Assembly: GCA_033297205.1 (NCBI GenBank)
Contig: MU859099.1
Span: 1 to 64,000 of the forward strand
Source: Pseudoneurospora amorphoporcata
Taxonomy: Eukaryota > Ascomycota > Sordariomycetes > Sordariales > Sordariaceae
Length of the DNA: 64,000 nt
Direction: 5' to 3'
The position numbers were made by a program, and so were the translations under genes. The notes under the pieces were generated by a model, which saw only the letters and a program-made list of their open reading frames with translations, did no database searches and had not been told where the DNA came from. Of this stretch, positions 21,780-31,923 are shown piece by piece; the stretch's first letter is position 1; every line of letters begins with the position of its first letter.

Positions 21780-23789
21780 ATGGGTATGTCTATGTCTCTC
21801 ATCCACCGTCCCTTGCTTGGATCTACCACACACTAACACCCAATCCCAGCGGATACAAACACCTCCATCCCGATCGCCGCCGGTCCCGTCGGCGATGTGC
21901 GCCCGTCGCGAGACCTCAAGGGACCTCCCCCCTACGCCAACACCGGCCGCGATAGCCTCAACGGCGGCGATATCCACGAGGAATACCATGGCCTCGTCTT
22001 GCCCACCGAGGAGGAGAAGAAGACGCTGCGCCGTGTGGCTGGCAAGATGCCTGCCGAGTGCTACTACCTCTGCGCCGTCGAGTTCGCCGAGCGTGCCTCG
22101 TACTACGGCTGCTTCCAGGTCTACAAGAACTTCATCCGTGCTCCCCTGCCCAAGGGCTCCACCACCGGTGCTGCCGTCCTCGACAAGAACGATACCGCCG
22201 GTGCCCTCGGCAAGGGTTCGGTCACTGCCACCGCCATGACCGAGGCCTTCAAGTTCCTGTCGTATGCCCTTCCCATCTTCTTCGGCTGGCTCGCCGATAC
22301 CAAGTATGGTCGTTTCCGCATGATTTGCCAGGGTGTCGCCATTTGCGGTGTTGCCCACGTCATCATGATCATCTCCGCTCTTCCTCCTGTTCTCACCTCT
22401 GGTAACGCCATCGGCCCCTTCGCTCTCTCGCTCTACATGCTCTCTATTGGTGCCGCCCAGTTCAAGCCCAATATTTCGCCGACCGTCATGGACCAGTCCC
22501 CGCACAAGGTTGCTCACGTCATTGAGCAGGATGGCGAGCGCGTCATTGTCGACCCCGAGGAGTCCCTCAATAGCGTCATGTTGTGGTTCTACCTTCTCAT
22601 CAACGTCGGTGCCTGCTTCGGTATCCCCACCACCTACCTGGCCAAGCTTGTCGGCTACTGGGCCGCCTACCTGATTCCCACCATTCTCTACCTGCTGCTC
22701 CCTCCCCTTCTGTGGTACCTCAACCCCAGACTCGTCAAGCAGCCTCCTGGAGGCTCTGACTTGGGCAACGTCTTCCGCGTTCTTGGTGATTGCTTCGCTC
22801 ACGGTGGGCTCAAGTCCATCGGCCGCAAGGGTTTCTGGGAAGCTGGCAAGCCAAGTGTTCGCGCTGCTGCTGGTAGCACCAAGGTTTACGGCTATGATGA
22901 CCAGTTCATTGAGGATGTCCGCCGTACCTTCCAGGCTTGCGGTATCTTCCTCTTCCTTCCCATCTACTACATCAACGACGGTGCTCTCGGTGCTGCTGCC
23001 AACGCTCTCTCCGCCGGTATGAGGACTAACGGTGTCCCCAACGATTTGCTCGACAACCTCAACTCCGTCACCATTGTCATTGGTATGTTTTGTGCGTGAT
23101 CACGTTCTTACCGAGCAAAGCTAACAAACTGTGCAGTTGTTCCTCTCATGAACCACGTTATCTACCCTCTTCTCCGCAGAAAGGGCATCCACTGGGGCCC
23201 CATCTCGAAAATGACCTTCGGCTTCGCTCTCTGCACCATAGGCTCCATCGGTTTCCCTCTCCTCCAGCACTACGTGTACGAGACCTCTCCTTGCGGCAAG
23301 TATGCCACTACCTGCCAGGAGAACGCTGCCGAGGGTGAGGATGGTCTTTCTTCCGTCTCCTACTGGTACTACGCCATTCCCATTGTCGTCACTGCCGCCT
23401 CTGAGATCTTTGTCAACGTCACTGCCTACACCATCGCCTACTCCCGTTCTCCCAAGAACATGAAGGGTCTCGTCTCCTCTATCAACTTGTTCATGACTGC
23501 CATCAGCGCCGCCATTGGTCTCGCCACCTCCAACGCCATCCAGGATCCCTACCTTGTCTGGGCTTTCGCCGGCCCCACCATTGCCGGTGGTGTCTTGACC
23601 GTCATCTTTTGGTTCACGTTCAAGCACCTCAACAACGAGGAGTTCATCATCAACACCGACTTCAACGACATGGTCCGTGAGTCAGACAACACCAGTGATG
23701 AGGAGTCTAACAAGAAAGCTGTCAAGGGCCAGGATACCATTACTCAGGTTCCCGCCCCTCAGCCTGTCACTCTCAATGAGAAGATCTAA
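21780..23789 (+). CDS. POT-family proton-coupled di/tripeptide transporter (Ptr2-like)
   Basis: Plasma-membrane symporter of the POT/PTR2 family importing di- and tripeptides with protons. Exon 1 is only ATGG (21780-21783, donor GTATGT); exons 2 and 3 are 21850-23082 and 23137-23789, total 629 aa. The PTR2 signature is present as CAVEFAERASYYGCFQVYKN; KFLSYALPIFFGWLADTKYG and the SIGAAQFKPNISPTVMDQ segment are also typical. About twelve hydrophobic segments are visible, with acidic cytosolic ends. Highly C-biased third positions suggest strong expression. The substrate is inferred from the family. Confidence 0.93.
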
Positions 23790-24310
23790 GGGAGGGAATG
23801 GTGTTTTCTTTTTTTCGCATTTACAATGATACCACGGTGAAGAAGAAAGAGAGGAGGATGCAGAGGGCCGGGAAACGGTCTCTGTCTGGATACCCATGTT
23901 AAAAGACAAGCGATGATACCTAATGTTAGTGACGGAGATATGTGATCAGCAAGCCAGTTGTGTAATAGCGGCCGCTTGATGTGTATGATGCAAACGAGCA
24001 TTTACATGGACAAAGAAGTAATGATAAATACTGTCAAAGACGATGATTGGTTCCTGATTGCAATGTGCTTTGTTTGTTGTTGTAGAAAACACGGGCTTTT
24101 CACGTGCGCAATCTCTTGTCAGCTTATTCCCATCGCAAAGAAGCTCATGGCAGGGTCCACTTCTAACATGCTTTGTCTATGGACATGTCACTCATTACTT
24201 TCTATGCCTCAGAAAAGCCAAGCTTCATGTGTCAATCTCGTGTTTTATTGTTCCGTTTCTTCCTTCCTTCGTTAGTCACTTCCTCTCTCTCCCTCAAGGT
24301 GTCCACTCTC
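23790..24310. other. Convergent 3' region of the peptide transporter and the 86-aa gene
   Basis: No supported gene. It presumably contains the 3' UTR of the transporter and, at the right end, that of the minus-strand small gene. Confidence 0.45.
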
Positions 24311-24571
24311 TCACTTGCCCTCCTCTTTGACCTTGGCTTCATCCTCCTTCTGCAGCTCAGCACTAGTGGTATGCTCAACAGTTACCGTTTGGACGCCGGA
24401 GCTTCTACCGTCGGAAGTAGGTAGGAAACCATGCTTGTCGCAGAAGTTGTTTTTGCCGCTCCCGCTGCTGGGGTTTGAGGTAGGGGTTTGTGTCTCCTTG
24501 GCATCGGACTTGTCTACCTCTACTGGGGCACCGGAGGGGTGGTAAGTGGGGATCCAGTCTTCTACGCCCAT
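24311..24571 (-). CDS. Small polar protein, 86 aa, unassigned
   Basis: Intronless frame from ATG 24571 (MGVEDWIPTYHPSG) to TGA-like end after VKEEGK. The N-terminus has two aromatic-rich turns, the middle a Thr/Pro/Ser/Gly linker (QTPTSNPSSGSGKNN), then CDKHGFLPTSDG and a charged tail. No signal peptide or membrane segment. It is the leftmost of a run of tiny Ser/Gly/Thr-rich genes reaching to 29.3 kb. No family recognised; likely a real small gene by composition and position. Confidence 0.5.
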   Translation of the reverse strand: MGVEDWIPTYHPSGAPVEVDKSDAKETQTPTSNPSSGSGKNNFCDKHGFLPTSDGRSSGVQTVTVEHTTSAELQKEDEAKVKEEGK

Positions 24572-25050
24572 TGTGTGATGTGTGGTGCTTTTTTTCCTGG
24601 TTGGGATGTGGATTTTGGTGGGAATTAGAACTAGATGTGAATGATGGTGGTGATGAGATAGACAGGTCTTGGATGTTTGGGTGTGGGTTCTACGGGGGTT
24701 TATATGCTCATGGTTGTCTGCCTAAATGTTTTGTTGTTGACTGGACGTTGAGTAGGGATTAGGGAGTAGGGAAGGCTTGATATACGTACTCTCGTGATTC
24801 ATTAACTCGTGAAGACGAACGATGGATGGAGCAAACGTTTTGTTGAAAGGTGTCTGACATCCTGACCTGAGGCAAAGCAGGAGAGGGCTGGCCTCCTTGC
24901 GTTGTTGGTGATGAGACAGGCAGCCGATGATGCTGCGTCGATTTGACGGTTGACCTGGTCGCTCAGCTCGGCTGTCCCGTCAGAAAGTCGGGTGTTCCCC
25001 GTATCTGTTCCATTCCAGTGTTTGAGTCTCATTTTTGATCCATCCCATAG
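24572..25050. other. Spacer within the small-gene cluster
   Basis: Nothing supported except possible upstream exon(s) for the candidate exon at 25051-25196, none of which I could fix. Confidence 0.35.
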
Positions 25051-25196
25051 CGCGCGACCCGGCTCCCAACACTGGGTCATCTGGCTCCTCGAGCTCTGAG
25101 GGAGGACAAGGGACGGGATCTACCTCTTCCACGGGTACGGGTGTTGTTGTCACCACTACTATCACTACTGTGTCTTCGCCGACGACGAAGTTGTAA
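25051..25196 (+). CDS. Candidate 3' exon of a Ser/Gly/Thr-rich small gene
   Basis: After CCCATAG, a possible 3' splice site, the plus strand reads RDPAPNTGSSGSSSSEGG, a Thr/Gly linker, then GVVVTTTITTVSSPTTKL and TAA. The APNTG-SSG part resembles AAPNTGGAG of the 26013 gene, and the terminal TTTIT-type strand resembles TITVTYYYHS at 28.1 kb. No ATG lies in frame, so at least one upstream exon would be needed. A long minus-strand frame overlaps it but has no recognisable content. Confidence 0.35.
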
Positions 25197-26012
25197 ACCG
25201 AGAATATCACAAGGCAGGACGGTAGCGGAGGACTAGAAGGAATCATAATCGAGAGATAGGTAGCTAGCTGCCAGAGAGAAAATTGAATTTGTAGCAACCT
25301 TCGGGGCCAAAAACGTGTAGCACAGTACTGTAGAAATCGTTTTAAATACGCGAGATAATCCATGCCAGAATGGTTGTGAGATGCGGTCAATCTGTGCCTG
25401 TCAGTAGGTGCCCCAGTAGAGAAACAAACAACAGCAGGAGCAACGGGAGTTTCCAGCGACATAAGAAAAAGTCCAACGGGAAAGAGGCTTCGGGTCTCAG
25501 AAAGGAAAGATGCCCTGGGTAGGAGTACGGAATTGGGGCAGGTACCATGGAGCATTTCATGGGCTATGCCTTCAGTCGATGAAGCGATCAAGGTTTTCCA
25601 TTCCAAGATTTTGATGATCCGGTCAGTCTCTATACAATCCAATGGCATCGTGTTCCCTTTCATCCATTCCGCTGACCCTTTACCTAATTTTACACCCTAG
25701 ACTTGCCCAGACTCGTGAACAAACAAAACACCAGATGAACTTTGCTCGCGAGCATGGACTGGGGGTTCATCAGGAAGATTTGCGAGGCTAGGCTGTTCGA
25801 GAACAACAAACTTATCATGGCACATAGACCACATCAGGCGCATTGAGGTGCAGCCCGACTCCTGGTGCCGTACCTCTACCATAGAAGTGGCATAAATGAA
25901 ATCTCTGCCCACCTCCAACACCGTCTGCATCAGCACCCATCCTCACAGCCGCAGCTTCACTTCCACTTTCTGATTCAACATCAACCCAAAGCAACCATCA
26001 TAACCAATCAAA
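25197..26012. other. Spacer within the small-gene cluster
   Basis: No gene supported. The last 60 bases (ATCACAACAT-type A/C-rich leader ending AATCAAAATG) look like the leader of the 26013 gene. Confidence 0.4.
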
Positions 26013-26207
26013 ATGCCTGAGATCGCACCCGCGGCTCCCAACACCGGCGGCGCTGGTATTTATGGCACTTTCGGCCCCTCTACTTCCACTAGCTCTTCTG
26101 GCTCCTCTGGATCTTCTGGGTCTTCTGGGTCTTCTGGTTCCTCCGGCTCTTCCGGTTCCTCGGGATCTTCTGGCTCTTCTGGCTCTTCGGGGACGGGATC
26201 AAAGTAA
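26013..26207 (+). CDS. Small protein with SGS repeat, 64 aa
   Basis: ATG in good fungal context (AATCAAAATGCC). It reads MPEIAPAAPNTGGAGIYGTF, then about eleven SSG/SGS units encoded by a TCTTCTGGC-type triplet array, and ends TGSK. The stop TAA lies inside AAAGTAAGGTA, a good splice-donor sequence, so the gene may continue into another exon that I cannot identify. No secretion signal. Function unknown; the repeat gives a flexible, disordered chain. Confidence 0.5.
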   Translation: MPEIAPAAPNTGGAGIYGTFGPSTSTSSSGSSGSSGSSGSSGSSGSSGSSGSSGSSGSSGTGSK

Positions 26208-27009
26208 GGTAACTGAGAGTACCTCCACGCCAGTTTAGGTAGGCAATATGGACGTCACCCAGATTTGTACCTATAGAAACATGGAAGTGATTGATTGGAA
26301 TATAATTGGGAGAAGGAGGAAGGGTCATGGGGACTAGCGAGGAGATTCGTTGGAAACGGAAGGGATAGGTACCTGTTGGGCTTTCTGCCTTGATGTTGGT
26401 CACAGGACTGACGAAGAACTGGAAGAGATTGGTCTGGTTGTACGGTAGATGAGGGAAATGAACTTTTGGAACAGAATGGACATTTCGAGAAAATGGGTGG
26501 AAATGATGACCTTGATGAGAGACAAAATGCAGGTATAGTGACAGTAAACGGCAGGCGCAAGTAAGTGGGAGTTCAAATTTGAGGTCCATTGGAAAAGAGC
26601 GGTCGAGTACGGCCAATAGCTACTGTAGGGTTAAAGGTGTCCGACGACTATCCATGTACATGCTTTTGACGGCCGTCAGATCCCTGCAAATGGTAATCCT
26701 CTGACCCTGCGTTTCCTGCGAGGAGCATTTGGCCAATTTCCCGAGTTACGGTACGTGATACGGTGATAGGAACAGGATGCATGCAAAACCTACTACGACT
26801 GCTACTGCAAGCAAGGGCAGGACACGCCGCAAATCTCAACATGCCTGACTTCTGATTTCCAGTTTATGGTATTTTCCCATCCCGGAGTCAAATTATCTCA
26901 CTGCTTGCCCCCTAGGCCAATACCCCATGCATCTGCTATTTCCCGACATTTACCCCATTTCTTCTTCCTCCTTTTTTTCCTATTGTCAATGTCCGTTCCT
27001 TCCTTGATT
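26208..27009. other. Spacer within the small-gene cluster
   Basis: AT-rich and without supported frames. Long minus-strand frames here are antisense extensions of the Ser-repeat gene and look non-coding. Confidence 0.4.
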
Positions 27010-27294
27010 TTAACCATTCTTGCTCCCCCAGTATTCCATCGCTCCCTCAATCCTGATGCGGCCAAACGCTGCCAAAGGGTCGGAGGAGGAAGTGGTGGTG
27101 GACGAAGTATTCGTGGATCCCGTAGAAGTGGAAGTGGAACTTGACTTGTTATCGCTCGTCGAGGTTGACGAGGAGGTATTGCTGGAGGAAGAGCCACTCT
27201 GGGTAGTGGATGAGCTGGTGGTGTTGGAAGTGGGAGTGTCTGAAGAGGACATGGTGACCGTTTTGTGGTTGGTTTGCGCCAAGTGTGGTTGCAT
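27010..27294 (-). CDS. Small Ser/Thr-rich protein, 94 or 80 aa
   Basis: Two in-frame ATGs: 27294 (MQPHLAQTNHK) and 27252 (MSSSDTPTSNTT). The body is almost pure Ser/Thr/Asn (TSSSTSTSDNKSSSTSTSTG) and ends in the only structured-looking part, DPLAAFGRIRIEGAMEYWGS. No signal peptide, so it is unlikely to be a wall glycoprotein despite the composition. The shorter form has the better N-terminus by analogy with MSSNKTSH at 27938. Member of the small-gene cluster; function unknown. Confidence 0.45.
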   Translation of the reverse strand: MQPHLAQTNHKTVTMSSSDTPTSNTTSSSTTQSGSSSSNTSSSTSTSDNKSSSTSTSTGSTNTSSTTTSSSDPLAAFGRIRIEGAMEYWGSKNG

Positions 27295-27817
27295 GTGTTA
27301 AGAAGTGTCGCGCGAGTATTGTATGGGCTATGGTATGTTTGTAGACTAGAAGACACGGAGATGAGGAGTCGTGAATGATAAAGAATCGGTTTACCTGTCA
27401 GTTATATCTCTTTCGTAATTCTGTTTCTTTCCACATCATTGTTCTCTGGAGTCAAGGGATGTATCATGGGCAATGGAGCATATTTCTTACCTCCGTGAAC
27501 CGCCATCATGGACCATGGAGGTACCTATGGGTACTTTAAGCTTCAATGGATCAGCAAGCTTCGCTTTTCTTGTCGTCGATCCACGTCAACATGCGACCTT
27601 ATCTTCATTTACTTCGACGCCAGAGAAGATAGACAACAACATCATTCATCACCTCAACAGCTTGGATTCACACAAGCAGTTTGACACCGTTGTTACCTCT
27701 AATTTATTGCACTCGTAGAGACTAATGTGGTCGAAGCTCGTCTTCCAATTCCAGACCGGGGAATCAATCTTTCTTTCCCCTCTTTAAAATCCGGACTGGA
27801 ATCAACCAGCCCCAGGG
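27295..27817. other. Divergent spacer between two small Ser/Thr genes
   Basis: No gene of its own. It separates the minus-strand gene ending upstream at 27294 from the plus-strand gene at 27938. Confidence 0.4.
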
Positions 27818-27825
27818 TATAAATA
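27818..27825 (+). promoter_or_regulatory. TATA box (TATAAATA)
   Basis: A consensus TATAAATA sits 120 bases before ATG 27938, with a pyrimidine-rich stretch between. Such a clear TATA box is rare in this window and supports transcription of the small gene downstream. Confidence 0.5.
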
Positions 27826-27937
27826 CCTCTAGGTCCCCAGCATTTCCCATCAAACTTGTCACTTTCAACCGTCCTTTAAGGTGGACTGGTTGTTCACAGC
27901 ACTATCTAATTAACTCACCTGGCTGCTTGTACCCAAC

Positions 27938-28148
27938 ATGAGCTCAAACAAAACATCCCATACCTGGGACAAAGAACCCAAGACGTCCTCAGTCGCCACT
28001 ACTTGTACTTCCGGCTCTGGTACTTCTGGATCAAATATCTGGCTCTAGTACCTCTGGATCATCTAGCTCAGCATCTGGGCCAACAGGAGAAACAAGACCT
28101 GCTGCTGGAACAATTACTGTTACTTACTACTATCACAGTTGTAGGTAG
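27938..28148 (+). pseudogene. Small Ser/Gly/Thr-rich gene with an internal frameshift
   Basis: ATG 27938 opens MSSNKTSHTWDKEPKTSS, then TSGSGTSGSNIWL and TAG. Immediately after, the same motif resumes in the +1 frame (TSGSSSSASGPTGETRPAAG) and runs to ITVTYYYHSCR-stop. The DNA around the break is an imperfect direct duplication (CTGGCTCTGGTACTTCTGG against CTGGCTCTAGTACCTCTGG), so slippage explains the shift. A splice across it would need an intron of only about 33 nt. I infer a recently disrupted gene, or a hypervariable one. Confidence 0.45.
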
Positions 28149-28983
28149 ATACGCAGGCTACGAAATCGTAGCTGCTTTGGAATTGGAAATGGGAATATCT
28201 AGATAGACATGGAATACTAAGGTACATATCTGCCGGTACAAATTGGGCAAGAATTGTTGGCGAAAGCCGTGCGAGGAAGCCTGCATATATCACATGCAGA
28301 AAGATGACCCTATCTTAGTCCTGGGACGAACATAAAATGGAAGACAACAAACCAACGTCTGTCAAACCGACCGACCGACCGGTAACGGAAACTTTTACCT
28401 CGAATGCAAACGCTTCGAGAACCTTCATCTGGATTCTGGAAGTTTGTACTATAGGCCCTCCTACGGTCCTACCTAAGGTAACCAGCTCGGTGTCAGCTAG
28501 CAAACTATTTCATCCCCATCTCCTCAACATCAACAACCCAACAGCCAAACCCCTCCCGCTCAAAGTCCACTCCAGTCTCAAACCACCTGGGCCTCAGTTC
28601 CATAAAGTGTGTCAAACTCCCACTCAGTCCCAGAAAGGATCAGAATATGACTTGGGTTCGTTGGCATCGACAGCCAGAGCACGATGAACGGGTAATGCAA
28701 ACAACTTTGTGTTCCCAGCAGACAAATAAGGTAAATCCCCAAGTATCACCTGAACAGTGTCTTCAATTTACCTCTACAACCTGGCTGGCTCAAAGGTCAA
28801 GGTCGAGTATAACTTTCCCGTCTCCCCCAGCCCTGCTTCAAGTCAAAAACCCTCTTTTTTCTTTACCTGTACCTATCATCAGCATTAGCATTAACCAACC
28901 ACAAATTCCAAATTCCAACTTCCAAATTCAAACCCACTTGACCAACACCAACCCCCCACCCCAACCACCCCAAAAAAAAATAA

Positions 28984-29017
<34 letters not shown>

Positions 29018-29048
29018 GTCCGACACCAAATTCACCTCCTCCAGCTAG
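28149..29048. other. Spacer and possible upstream exons of the 29.05-kb frame
   Basis: An ATG at 28337 opens a 116-codon frame (MEDNKPTSVKPTDRPVTET), which could be a first exon for the Ser/Gly frame at 29049, with a donor near 28480 (AAGGTAACC). Poly(A) of 31 bases lies at 28985-29015. None of this can be joined with certainty. Confidence 0.3.
28985..29015. repeat. Poly(A) tract, 31 bases
   Basis: Uninterrupted A run on the plus strand, 33 bases before the (SG)n frame. A second 31-base A run lies at 29482-29512, on the other side of the same frame. Confidence 0.9.
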
Positions 29049-29306
29049 ACCATCGAAATCGGCCGTGGCAACGGCAACGGCGGCGGTTCCTCATCATCCT
29101 CCTCAGGCTCAGGCTCAGGTTCAGGTTCCGGGTCCGGCTCGGGCTCAGGCTCAGGCTCAAGCACAGGCTCAGGTTCAGGTTCAGGTTCAGGCTCAGGCAA
29201 CGCCCATTATTACGAGACGATTGAGACCAACACCGAGGTGATTGAGACGTACACTGAGACGGAATGGGGTGGTGGTGGTGGTGGCAGTTCTTCGAGCCGC
29301 AGGTAA
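29049..29306 (+). CDS. Candidate exon encoding a (SG)n protein with acidic Tyr/Thr tail
   Basis: From just after a CAGCTAG acceptor-like site the frame is open for 85 codons: EIGRGNGNGGGSSSS, about 15 SG dipeptides, then NAHYYETIETNTEVIETYTE, a Gly6 run, SSSSRR and TAA. There is no in-frame ATG, so an upstream exon is needed. As in the 26013 gene, the stop lies in a donor-like CAGGTAAGGTA. The YYETIETNTEVIETYTETE tail is strikingly periodic in T-E/V-E and may form a beta strand. Confidence 0.4.
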   Translation, partial: TIEIGRGNGNGGGSSSSSSGSGSGSGSGSGSGSGSGSSTGSGSGSGSGSGNAHYYETIETNTEVIETYTETEWGGGGGGSSSSRR

Positions 29307-29479
29307 GGTAGAAGGTACCTTACCTAAGCGGTGGAGGGGCGGTAGCGGTGACGGTGGCGGTGGGGGTGTTTAGCAAGTAGACTTAGGGGGGACTGGAAAC
29401 AGGAAACATGGTATGGGAGACAGGGAGAGATTGGCAGTCAAGCTGGAGAAACTCAAGGGATTTAGAGGAGGAACCAAGG

Positions 29480-29481
<2 letters not shown>

Positions 29482-29512
<31 letters not shown>
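29482..29512. repeat. Poly(A) tract, 31 bases
   Basis: Uninterrupted A run followed by a purine-rich GAGAAAAAAAAGAGAG stretch. It is non-coding, between the (SG)n frame and the FAD-Rieske gene. Confidence 0.9.
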
Positions 29513-29525
<13 letters not shown>

Positions 29526-29787
29526 GAGAAGAAAAAAAGAGACCCAAGGGACTAGAGGCATCAAGGAATTGGAGAAATAGAGCTCATAGGTATTCGAGCG
29601 ATGCAAAGCAAAGCATCGGCATCATAGACATTAACTGCAGCTAATCGACCCAGCCATAACCCTTGAAGTGAAGACCTTAATAATGTAGGTAACCATGCCG
29701 AACAAACAAACTCCAAACGACCATACCATATCATAACCCATCTCATCATGTCCCATCCTTAGAGGTAATGATGGAAACAAGTGGAAG

Positions 29788-31923
29788 CTAAGCAGCAGCA
29801 GCCTGCTCCTTCAAGTTCTCACCCGCCTCATCAGCAGGCGCCAAACCCGCCTTGGCCGGTCCAGAGACACAAATACCCTCCTTGGAGAAGCGCGAGCCAT
29901 GGACGGGGCAATCGAAGCTCTTCTCGACGTTGTTCCAGCAGACGACGCCCTTGAGATGGGGACACAAAGCGCTGAACTTCTTGACGTTGCCGTTCTCGTC
30001 CTTGTACACGGCGATGGGCTTCTTGGTATCGGCCTGTTTCGTTTCGTTATTCGTTAGCATACCTGTAGTCAACTTGATGAAAGGCAAAGGAGGGGACCAA
30101 AAAACATACCTTATTCAAAACACCACCGCATCCCCTGGGCAGGTCCTCGATATCCTGGATATCCGTCTGCAAATACCGCTTGTACTGCGCATTAATCTGC
30201 AAGTCATGGCTGAGCATGCTCGGCAGGGACTTGAGAATGCTCGCCACGCGCTTGGGGTTGTACAGATCCGCCCACGGGTTCTTGACGCCATCAATCTCGT
30301 CCGCCAACAGCCTGCCCGCCAAAACACCGTGCGTCAAGCCATCGCCCGAGTCACCGGTGATGATGTAGATCTTGTCGTTGCCCTGGTTCTTGCCGATGAA
30401 ACCCAGGTAATCCACCGGCTCAAAGATCTGGCCTGACCACTTATAGTCGGTGCTTCCCGCCTGGGGGAAGCGCTCCCTCGTCCACTTCTCCAGCTCGTCA
30501 AAGCGGGGCGTGGTCTCCTCCTGGCCGACCTTGTGGTCGCAGCCGCCGACGACGAGGTAATCGTTCTGCTCGTCGCACTCGGTCAGACGCACGTACTTGT
30601 ACTCTTCTGCGTTGTCGTAGAGGAGACAGTCCTCGACAGAGCCCTTGGGCACGCGCACGGCGATGCAGTAGGTGCGGTAGAACTCGAGCTGGCTGATGAC
30701 GCTCAGCTTCTGCAGGGGGACGCAGGTGGCTTCGATGGCGTTTTCGGCCTTGATGGTGTGGCCGCCTTGGGTGGTGATCTCGACGGTTTTGTGGCCCATT
30801 CCCAAGAGCTCGATGCCCTTCTCCTTGACGTCCATGATGCGGGTGCGGGCGTAGCATTGGAAGTTGGGCTGGGTCTTGAGCCAGTTGAGGACGCCGACGA
30901 GGTAGCGGGTTGGGTGGAAGGTGGCTTGGTTGTCGGCTACCATGCCGCCGCGTTGGTCGATGGAGGAGGTCCAGCCGCGGACGGTGAGGTTGGGCTGTTT
31001 AACGTCTCTGTCAGTATTACGCTTTTATAAAGAGTACCCAGAGCACAGGACTCACATCAAACCTCGTCTCCATGCCAATCTTCTTCTGGAACTCCGCCTC
31101 CTCCTTCAACTCCTGCAGCTCATCCTCATGCTTCTTCTCGCCCACAGGGAACTGGCTGATATCATACGCCGGCAACCTGCGATACTCGCAGTCAATGTTC
31201 AGCTCCTTGGCAATCTCCCCAATCCTGTCTCTCGCCCACGCATGGCTAGCAGCAGCCTGCTTTGCGCCCTCCTCGCCGTGCTTCTTGGCAATCTCGACGA
31301 ACCCATCGTCCAGATCGTTGGTCAAGTGTCCCGAGGTGCGGCCGCTCTCGCCAGACAGCACGTTGCGGGCCTCAATGAGAGTGACTTGCTTGCCACGCTT
31401 GACCAGCTCGTAGGCGGTGGAAATACCGGCGATACCGGCGCCGATGATGGCGATGTCGGTTTCGAGGTCTTTGGAGAGGGAGGGGAACTCGGGGATCTTG
31501 GACCAGGGCAGCTTGTGCGTCCAGACGGGATCGGTGGAGCCGGAGGACTGCATCGATCGGTAGGGTTGAGTGTTTACTTGGGTCATGGTTGCGAAGCTTT
31601 GTCTGCAGCAGCACCTAGAGTTAGATCAGGCCAACCAACGTCTGGGGATGTGGGTCAATGAAGACATACCTGGGAGTAACGGCCTGTACTTGAGAAAGTG
31701 CCTGGTAACGAGGGGCAGTTGTGCGAGTCTGGGGAGTAGATGGTTGTTGTTGTGTCTGGGTGGTGATGGTGCGGGTAGTAGAAGTTCCCCTCAGCTTATA
31801 AGAGAAGGGGGTTGCTACAGTGACGTCACGAGTCGCAGAGAGTGCGGAAAGACGACCAGCCACGGCGTTTCTGGCCAAAAGTCGGGTGGTTTGTCTCTGG
31901 CAAGCTGATGCGAGGATGGCCAT
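29788..31923 (-). CDS. Mitochondrial FAD-dependent oxidoreductase with C-terminal Rieske domain
   Basis: Fusion of a DAO-type FAD oxidoreductase and a Rieske [2Fe-2S] domain; electron transfer between flavin and cluster is inferred, the substrate is unknown. Exons 31923-31670, 31614-31056, 30994-30110 and 30033-29788 give 647 aa. Residues 1-90 form a basic Ser/Thr/Gln-rich mitochondrial presequence ending near RQSFATM. The dinucleotide fold is DIAIIGAGIAGISTAYELVK, and the Rieske ligands are CPHLKGV and FDCPVHGS with spacing C-x-H-(16)-C-x2-H. The Rieske part is short (about 80 aa) and lies mostly in the last exon. A second in-frame ATG at 31586 would give a form without presequence. Confidence 0.88.

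Noticed and set aside
21759..22802. 347-codon minus-strand frame
   Set aside because: Exactly antisense to the peptide transporter. Its Gly/Glu/Val-rich content is the mirror of strongly C-biased codons.
24980..25663. 227-codon minus-strand frame with ATG
   Set aside because: No family, no splice partners, and its best-composed part is antisense to the Ser/Thr-rich plus-strand exon. Kept only as a possibility.
28985..29512. Retroposed gene flanked by poly(A) tracts
   Set aside because: Two 31-base A runs flank the (SG)n frame, but A tracts are scattered all over this window and no target duplication is visible.
29788..31614. FAD-Rieske gene starting at ATG 31586 only
   Set aside because: Exon 1 from ATG 31923 splices in frame and supplies a convincing mitochondrial presequence, so the longer model is preferred. 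The short start is kept as a possible isoform.
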